A stretch of DNA of 64,000 nucleotides, taken from the NCBI RefSeq assembly GCF_014930455.1, contig NZ_JAAIYO010000004.1, forward strand, positions 372,001 to 436,000, read 5' to 3'. How positions within the stretch are numbered: position 1 is the stretch's first letter; each line of letters starts with the position of its first letter. The notes beneath the pieces are model-generated. The model worked only from the letters and a program-made list of their open reading frames with translations, was not told the DNA's origin and made no database searches. Origin of the DNA: Corallococcus soli (GTDB taxonomy: Bacteria > Myxococcota > Myxococcia > Myxococcales > Myxococcaceae). Shown in pieces: positions 59,340 to 64,000 of this stretch. The position numbers and the translations under genes were made by a program.

Positions 59340-59618
59340 GCGACACGTCCGTTTTCACCGCTTCTTCCCCTCGCGGCAAGTTCACGGCCGCGCGTCTTTC
59401 GCGACCCCCGGCCGCCGCTTAGGGGAAGGGGACGGTGGGAGGGGGCCGGCTGGTGGCCCTGGTCCCGGCCGGGCCAGCGGGCGGCGGCGGGTTGGGGGCA
59501 ATCATCCAGGCGGGGTGGGCGTAGTCAGGGTGACAAGAGCCTTCCAGCCGGGTGCTTGTGGGCGGCGGAGTTCGTGTAAGGTGCCTGGGATTACGCACAG
59601 GTGGAGGTGAGTGCCGAC
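59340..59618 (+). promoter_or_regulatory. Upstream region of the pspA operon
   Basis: 279 bp without a gene. GGAGG at 59603-59607 is the pspA ribosome site. TGTAAG near 59575 could be a -10 but has no good -35 partner. No sigma-54 -24/-12 element, as in E. coli pspA, was found. Confidence 0.35.
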
Positions 59619-60356
59619 ATGTGGCAACGATTCAAAAGAGCGATGCGGAGCTTCGCGGGCTTCTTCGTCTCCTCCATCGAGGATCCGGAGCTGATTCTCG
59701 AGCAGAACATCCGTGACCTGAACGACCAGGTCCCCAAGATGAATGAGTCCATCGCCATGGTCCGGGCGAATGTGACGCTGCTCGAGAAGGAGAACCTGAA
59801 GTACCAGCAGGACGTGCGGGAGCTGACCGCCAAGGTCAAGGCCGCCATCCAGGCGGGCCGTGACGACCTGGCCGGCACCTACGCGACCAAGCTGCAGGGC
59901 GAGAAGGAGGCCCTGGCGCGCAACCAGGCGCAGCTGGACATCGCCAAGCAGGCCTATGAGAAGGCGCTGAACGTCAAGAAGGCGTTCATGCGCGAGAAGG
60001 ACAAGAAGACCCAGGAGGCGATGAACGCCGTCCGGGACGCCCGGCGCGCCAAGTGGCAGGCGAAGGTCGCCGACACGATGGAGTCCTTCACCGTCGCCGG
60101 CGTGGACTCCACGCACGACGAGATGCTCCGCAAGGTGCAGGAGAAGACGGCCATCAACGAGGCGCGCATGCAGATGGCGCTGGAGTCGGTGGACCACCAG
60201 GCCGCGGCCATCGAAGAAGAGGCCGAGAAGATCCAGGGCGACGAGCTGGTCAAGCAGTTCAAGATGGAGATGGGCCTCCTGGACAGCCCCGCGCCCGTGT
60301 CGGACGTGGGTGCTGGCACCGAGAAGACCATCGGCAAGAAGGTGGAGATCAAGTAG
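59619..60356 (+). CDS. pspA: PspA/IM30-family membrane-stress protein
   Basis: The 245-residue protein starts with the PspA segment [36 protein letters not shown], whose amphipathic helix binds membranes, and continues as an almost uninterrupted coiled coil to residue ~220. PspA/IM30/Vipp1 proteins form ESCRT-III-like oligomers that protect the inner membrane. ATG 59619 has GGAGG 11 bp upstream. It heads a likely three-gene operon with an SBP-like protein and an unknown protein. No PspB/C/F genes are present. Confidence 0.9.
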   Translation: MWQRFKRAMRSFAGFFVSSIEDPELILEQNIRDLNDQVPKMNESIAMVRANVTLLEKENLKYQQDVRELTAKVKAAIQAGRDDLAGTYATKLQGEKEALARNQAQLDIAKQAYEKALNVKKAFMREKDKKTQEAMNAVRDARRAKWQAKVADTMESFTVAGVDSTHDEMLRKVQEKTAINEARMQMALESVDHQAAAIEEEAEKIQGDELVKQFKMEMGLLDSPAPVSDVGAGTEKTIGKKVEIK

Positions 60357-60389
60357 GTCTCCGCCCATGAAAGAGGCCGGCGCACACGG

Positions 60390-61577
60390 ATGAAGCTGCA
60401 CCGCGGACCCGGCCTCTTTCTCTTCCTCGCGCTCTGTGTCCTGGGCGCGGGGTACGTCTTCGCCTCGCGGGCGGGGTACCTCGACCGCCTGCAGGCGCGC
60501 TTCTTCCCGTCCACCCGCGAAGCCGTGCGGCTGTCCCCCGGTGACTTTCCCGCCGGCGTGGCGGCCCCGGTGGCGGACGTGGCGTCCGTGCCCCTGCGGC
60601 CCGTGCTCATCGGCTTCACCGCCCGGGGCTCCGCCGCCGCGCTGCTGGTGGCCACCGGGGGCGCCACCACGCTGGACAACCCGGTCGTCCCTCCGGGCGC
60701 GGCCCAGGGGCTGCTCAAGACGGCGTACGCGCTGGATGCCCGCGCGGTGCTCTTCGCGCGCGAGGAGGAGCTGAAGCAGGCCCTGTCCGTGGGCGCGGAG
60801 AACGGCGGCGTGGACATGGCGGCGCTGTCCGTGGACCGGCTCGCCTCCTGGGTGCCCACGCTCCGGGACGCGGCGCCGCGCACGGTGCTGCTGGTGGGGC
60901 GCAGCCGCGGCCAGGAGGCGATGGCGGCGGTGGGCGTGCCGGACCTGGCCAGCCTGCGCGGCAAGCGGATGGGCGTGTACCCGTTCGGCTCCTCGCACTA
61001 CTTCGCCCTGTGGGTGCTGGCGCGCGCGGGGCTGCGGACCTCGGATGTCCGCTGGGTGGACCTGCCCTCCACGCTGGACGCGGGCCGGGCCTTGAGGGAG
61101 GGCCGGGCGGACGCGGTGGTGGGGCTGTGGGGTGACGTGGAGCTGGCCGCGCGCGACCGGGGCGGGGCGGTGCTGGCCACGACGGCGGACGCGCCGCACC
61201 TGCTGGCCACGGTGCTGGTGGCGCGCGGGGACTTCGCGGCGCGCTATCCGGACGGGGTGCGCCGGGTGCTGCGGGGCCTGCTGGACGCGGGGCAGGGCGT
61301 GCTCAAGGACCCGGCGGCCGGGGCGCGGCTCTTGGGGGAGGTGGCGCCATACCTGGGCGACCCGTCGGAGGCCATCCGCAGCGCGCCGCCCGCGACACTG
61401 GCGGACAATCGGGCGTTCTTCGGCCTTTCCGGCGAGGCGCCAGTTACCTATGACGAGTTGTTCCAGAGCGCCGCGGCGCTCTTCCAGAAGCTCAAGCGCG
61501 GTACGGCGCCGCCCCCCGCAGAGGACACGCGGGACCTGGGCGCGCTGAAATACGTCTCCGAGGCGCGTGGGCCCTGA
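60390..61577 (+). CDS. Periplasmic substrate-binding-like protein (SsuA/NMT1 type), membrane-anchored
   Basis: An N-terminal signal/anchor helix (about 10-26, no lipobox) precedes a type II periplasmic-binding domain ([20 protein letters not shown], then [27 protein letters not shown] and [17 protein letters not shown]), as in SsuA/TauA/NMT1 proteins. No ABC permease or ATPase lies nearby, so a sensor or delivery role is as likely as transport. 33 bp after pspA. 395 residues. Confidence 0.75.
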   Translation: MKLHRGPGLFLFLALCVLGAGYVFASRAGYLDRLQARFFPSTREAVRLSPGDFPAGVAAPVADVASVPLRPVLIGFTARGSAAALLVATGGATTLDNPVVPPGAAQGLLKTAYALDARAVLFAREEELKQALSVGAENGGVDMAALSVDRLASWVPTLRDAAPRTVLLVGRSRGQEAMAAVGVPDLASLRGKRMGVYPFGSSHYFALWVLARAGLRTSDVRWVDLPSTLDAGRALREGRADAVVGLWGDVELAARDRGGAVLATTADAPHLLATVLVARGDFAARYPDGVRRVLRGLLDAGQGVLKDPAAGARLLGEVAPYLGDPSEAIRSAPPATLADNRAFFGLSGEAPVTYDELFQSAAALFQKLKRGTAPPPAEDTRDLGALKYVSEARGP

Positions 61578-61596
61578 GCGGGAAGGGGAGTCGGAC

Positions 61597-62403
61597 GTGG
61601 CGAAGACACCGAACTACATCAAGGCCGCGTTCCTCCTGCCGGCCAACCTGGTGGGCCTGACGACGGCGGCCATGTCCAGTGCGGTGACGCAGGAGCCGCT
61701 GCCCATGCTGGTGGCGCTGGGCGTGGAGGGCCTGTACCTGGGCGTCCTCTCGTCCATGAAGCGCTTCCAGCGCGCCGTCCGGGCGAAGACGCCGGACAAC
61801 CCGGAGGCCGCCCAGGCGGCGGTGGACGCGCTGCTCACGGACCTGGCGCCGTCCCAGCGCGACCACTACCAGCAGCTCGTGGGGCTCAAGGAGAAGATCC
61901 TCGCCAACTACCGCAAGCTGCCCGGGGGCCGCGTGCTGGTGGCGGACAGCGAGCCCAAGCTGGACGCGCTGCTCACGTCCTTCCTGCGCCTCATCTCCGC
62001 GCTCAACCAGTACCGCACGTACCTGAGCGGCGCGGACCGCGACCACCTGCAGGGTGAGGTGGCGGCGCTGGAGGCGGAGGTCGAGGGGGAACCCAACCCG
62101 CGCCTCAAGGACGTGAAGGGCAAGCGCCTGGAGATTCAACGCAAGCGCATGGCGCGCTTCGACCAGGCGGGCGAGAGCCGCGAGGTGGTGAGCCACCAGC
62201 TGGCCGGCATCGAGGACCTGATGCGGCTGACGCACGAGCAGTCCATCACCATCCGCGATCCGGAGAGCGTCAACCGGCAGCTGGACGTGCTCTCCGCGGA
62301 GACGGAGTCCACCGACGAAACGGTGCGCCAGATGGAGCGCTTCCTGGAGTTCACCGAGGAGACGCGCGGGCCGCTGCCGCATGGTGGCGGTCGCGTGCGG
62401 TAG
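61597..62403 (+). CDS. Unknown protein with N-terminal hydrophobic hairpin and coiled coil
   Basis: GTG 61597 (ribosome site GGAAGGGGAG) gives 268 residues. Two hydrophobic segments (about 8-28 and 37-55) form a likely membrane hairpin. The rest is a charged helical region with predicted coiled coils ([12 protein letters not shown], and [24 protein letters not shown] at the end). Not recognised. It lies 19 bp after the SBP-like gene and probably shares its operon with pspA, so a membrane-associated scaffold is a fair guess. Confidence 0.65.
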   Translation: MAKTPNYIKAAFLLPANLVGLTTAAMSSAVTQEPLPMLVALGVEGLYLGVLSSMKRFQRAVRAKTPDNPEAAQAAVDALLTDLAPSQRDHYQQLVGLKEKILANYRKLPGGRVLVADSEPKLDALLTSFLRLISALNQYRTYLSGADRDHLQGEVAALEAEVEGEPNPRLKDVKGKRLEIQRKRMARFDQAGESREVVSHQLAGIEDLMRLTHEQSITIRDPESVNRQLDVLSAETESTDETVRQMERFLEFTEETRGPLPHGGGRVR

Positions 62404-62440
62404 ACCGGGCACGGGGCCGCCTGCCGGGACGCCCTGTCAA

Positions 62441-62465
62441 AACCTGTCCGACAGTGGGACAGGTT
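62441..62465. repeat. Compound inverted repeat between the pspA operon and a lipoprotein gene
   Basis: AACCTGTCC (62441-62449) and GGACAGGTT (62457-62465) form a perfect 9-bp stem with a 7-nt loop. Inside it CTGTC-C-GACAG makes a second, overlapping dyad. It may be a terminator for the pspA operon or an operator for the next gene. Confidence 0.5.
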
Positions 62466-62583
62466 GGGCCTGGGGGCGTCCGCGAGGCACCTGTTCACCG
62501 TGGCACCTTGGGGGCGTGGCGGGGGGCCGCGAGGGCGCACGAATAGATTGACTCTCCGGCGCAGGCATCCTGTCCTGCCGCCC

Positions 62584-64000
62584 ATGCTCCGCCGCGTTGG
62601 TTTTCTTCCGCTGCTCCTGTTGTTGGTCGTGTTCGCCGGCTGCTCGCGCTGCGGGAAGGACGCGGCCGGTCCCGCGTCCTCGCCGGCCGGGGTGTCGCGC
62701 TACCTGCCGCGCACGGCGCAGGCGGCCGTCGTCATCGAGGACCTGGGGACGCTGGGGGAGAAGCTCGCGCGCTTCCAGAACCTCAAGGTGGCCTCGTTCG
62801 TCGCGCAGTTGCAGAACTTCCCCAGCGCGGAGCGCTACGTGTCCGCGGTGATGCGGCAGGTGGGGGTGGACCTGCGCAGCCGCAAGGCCCTGGAGGACGC
62901 CGGCATCGACCCGAAGCGCGGCGCGGGCGCGGCCTTCCTGGGGGGCACGCAGGCGGTGTCCGTCCTGGGCGTGAAGGACGCGGACAAGCTGAAGACGACC
63001 TTCGCCACCTTCGCCCGCACGCGGCTGGGCGCGTCGGAGGAGAAGGAGACGAAGTCGGACGCGGGGCGGCTCGTCACCTTCAGCCGGCCGGGGGCCACGG
63101 AGCCCGCGCTGGGCCTGCTCTTCCTCAAGCACGACCTGGTGCTCCTGTCCGCGGGCGCGTCCGTGAAGCGGCTGCCGGAGCTGGCGGCGCTGCCGGAGGA
63201 GAACTCCCTCGCGAAGGAGCCGGTGCTGGAGGCGTCGCTCAAGCGGCTGACGGGCGAGCGGGACTTCCACGTCTGGCTGCCGGGCGGGTCGGGCCTGCTG
63301 CCCGCGGGCACCGTGCAGGGCGTCACCTTCGCGGGCCACATCGAGGAGCGCGCGGTGACGCTGCGCGCGGACGCGCCGTGGCCGGACACGCAGGCGTCGC
63401 TCGCCGCGCTGGAGCCCAAGGGCGGGGAGGCGCTGGCGGGCTGGCTGCCCCAGGACAGCTTCTTCGTGGCGCGCTTCCGCGGGGACCCGGCGCAGCTGGA
63501 CGGCGTGTGGCCGTACCTCGCCGGCACGCAGGTGACGCGCGCGGTGCAGCAGGCGGGCTTCAACGTGAAGACGGAGGTGTTGGACAACCTCAAGCCGGGC
63601 ATGGTGCTGGCCCTGTCGCTGTCGCCCAGCGTCAACCTGGGCTCGGGCCTGCCGGACCTGGACCTGCGGCGCACGAACCCCTTCCGCTTCGTCAACCTGG
63701 TGGCCATCGCGGAGACGAAGGACGTGGCGAAGGGGCAGGCCACGCTGGAGAAGGTGCCCGGCTTCGCGGGCGGCTTCGGCGCGAAGGTGGAGCCCGTGGA
63801 GCTGAGCGGCCAGAAGGCCTACCTCACGTCGTACCGCGCGGGCGAGGGCGCGCACTTCGCGCTCACGAAGGACGGCAAGCTGCTGCTCGCGGCGCCCCGC
63901 GCGCGGCTGGAGTCGTCCCTGGCCGCGCTCGCGCAGCCGGCGGGCACGGGCCCGGTGTCGGAGGACCTGAAGTCGGTGGGCAGGGACGCGGCGTTGGTGC
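62584..64000 (+). CDS. Large lipoprotein of unknown function (3' end outside window)
   Basis: ATG 62584 starts an open frame that runs off the window after 472 codons. A lipoprotein signal with FAGC lipobox (about residue 20) is followed by repeated beta/alpha-looking segments (VSRYLPRTAQAAVVIEDLGTLGEKLARF, LGLLFLKHDLVLLSAGASVKRL, HFALTKDGKLLLAAPRARLESSL) resembling proteins that measure or cap cell-envelope processes. Not recognised; partial. Confidence 0.7.
   Translation, partial: MLRRVGFLPLLLLLVVFAGCSRCGKDAAGPASSPAGVSRYLPRTAQAAVVIEDLGTLGEKLARFQNLKVASFVAQLQNFPSAERYVSAVMRQVGVDLRSRKALEDAGIDPKRGAGAAFLGGTQAVSVLGVKDADKLKTTFATFARTRLGASEEKETKSDAGRLVTFSRPGATEPALGLLFLKHDLVLLSAGASVKRLPELAALPEENSLAKEPVLEASLKRLTGERDFHVWLPGGSGLLPAGTVQGVTFAGHIEERAVTLRADAPWPDTQASLAALEPKGGEALAGWLPQDSFFVARFRGDPAQLDGVWPYLAGTQVTRAVQQAGFNVKTEVLDNLKPGMVLALSLSPSVNLGSGLPDLDLRRTNPFRFVNLVAIAETKDVAKGQATLEKVPGFAGGFGAKVEPVELSGQKAYLTSYRAGEGAHFALTKDGKLLLAAPRARLESSLAALAQPAGTGPVSEDLKSVGRDAALV

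Overview
The window is GC-rich chromosomal DNA (mostly GC-ending codons, many GTG and a few TTG starts) that looks like a myxobacterium of the Myxococcus/Corallococcus type. That reading rests on a CarF-type plasmanylethanolamine desaturase, many secreted lipoproteins with PEGA or Asp/Gly-rich tails, a zinc-ribbon/GYF/membrane protein built like the gliding protein GltJ, a bacterial Thg1-like protein and a FYDLN-acid zinc protein. I see no prophage, insertion sequence, CRISPR array or tRNA. Coding density is high and most genes form tight directons with ATGA overlaps.

Layout. 1-5 kb: the end of a sigma factor with its zinc-finger membrane partner, a PlsC-type acyltransferase, a GliT-like CxxC flavoprotein and an AraC regulator. 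5.0-11.8 kb: one minus-strand directon, TolQ-TolR-TonB/TolA-TolB followed by a class V aminotransferase, a Ppx/GppA phosphatase and an MFS transporter. 11.9-15.6 kb: a triplicated-domain lipoprotein, glutamate racemase, CarF and a small conserved-looking protein. 15.7-18.4 kb: FtsE, FtsX and a zinc-less LytM/EnvC-type protein, all overlapping by ATGA. 18.5-28.6 kb: a hydrolase, a C-terminal processing protease, PEGA proteins, D-Ala-D-Ala ligase, a CslA-like glycosyltransferase behind a good sigma-70 promoter, and lipoproteins. 28.6-32.7 kb: an M1-type gluzincin, FtsY and a lipoprotein. 32.7-35.2 kb: RNase P RNA (minus strand), the Thg1-like protein, a gene-poor patch and a DUF1801 protein. 35.2-39.8 kb: RNase H, a coiled-coil zinc-ribbon protein, a cupredoxin lipoprotein, a FYDLN protein and the ZnR-GYF protein. 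39.8-42.8 kb: an operon of two metallo-beta-lactamase-fold paralogues (one without metal ligands) and a DUF3006 protein.

42.8-58 kb is dominated by pyrimidine nucleoside salvage: DeoC, a PGM2-like phospho-sugar mutase, a BMP/Nup-type nucleoside ABC importer (binding lipoprotein, double ATPase, two permeases), pyrimidine-nucleoside phosphorylase transcribed divergently from the importer, cytidine deaminase and a TRZ/ATZ-family deaminase. Together they could import nucleosides, deaminate and phosphorolyse them, and feed deoxyribose into central metabolism. Between them lie a DksA/TraR protein, an outer-membrane-like protein, a receiver-kinase without its phospho-acceptor His, a rhodanese-ThiF fusion and a PilZ protein. 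58-64 kb: a membrane histidine kinase, a PspA-SBP-unknown operon and the start of a large lipoprotein that runs off the window.

Most functional calls are family assignments from motifs visible in the translations. The observations most worth following are the active/inactive metallohydrolase pair, the receiver-kinase that has lost its phosphotransfer residues, the ZnR-GYF membrane protein, the apparent CTG start in the nucleoside importer, the zinc-less LytM protein beside FtsEX, and the accessory patch next to RNase P RNA.
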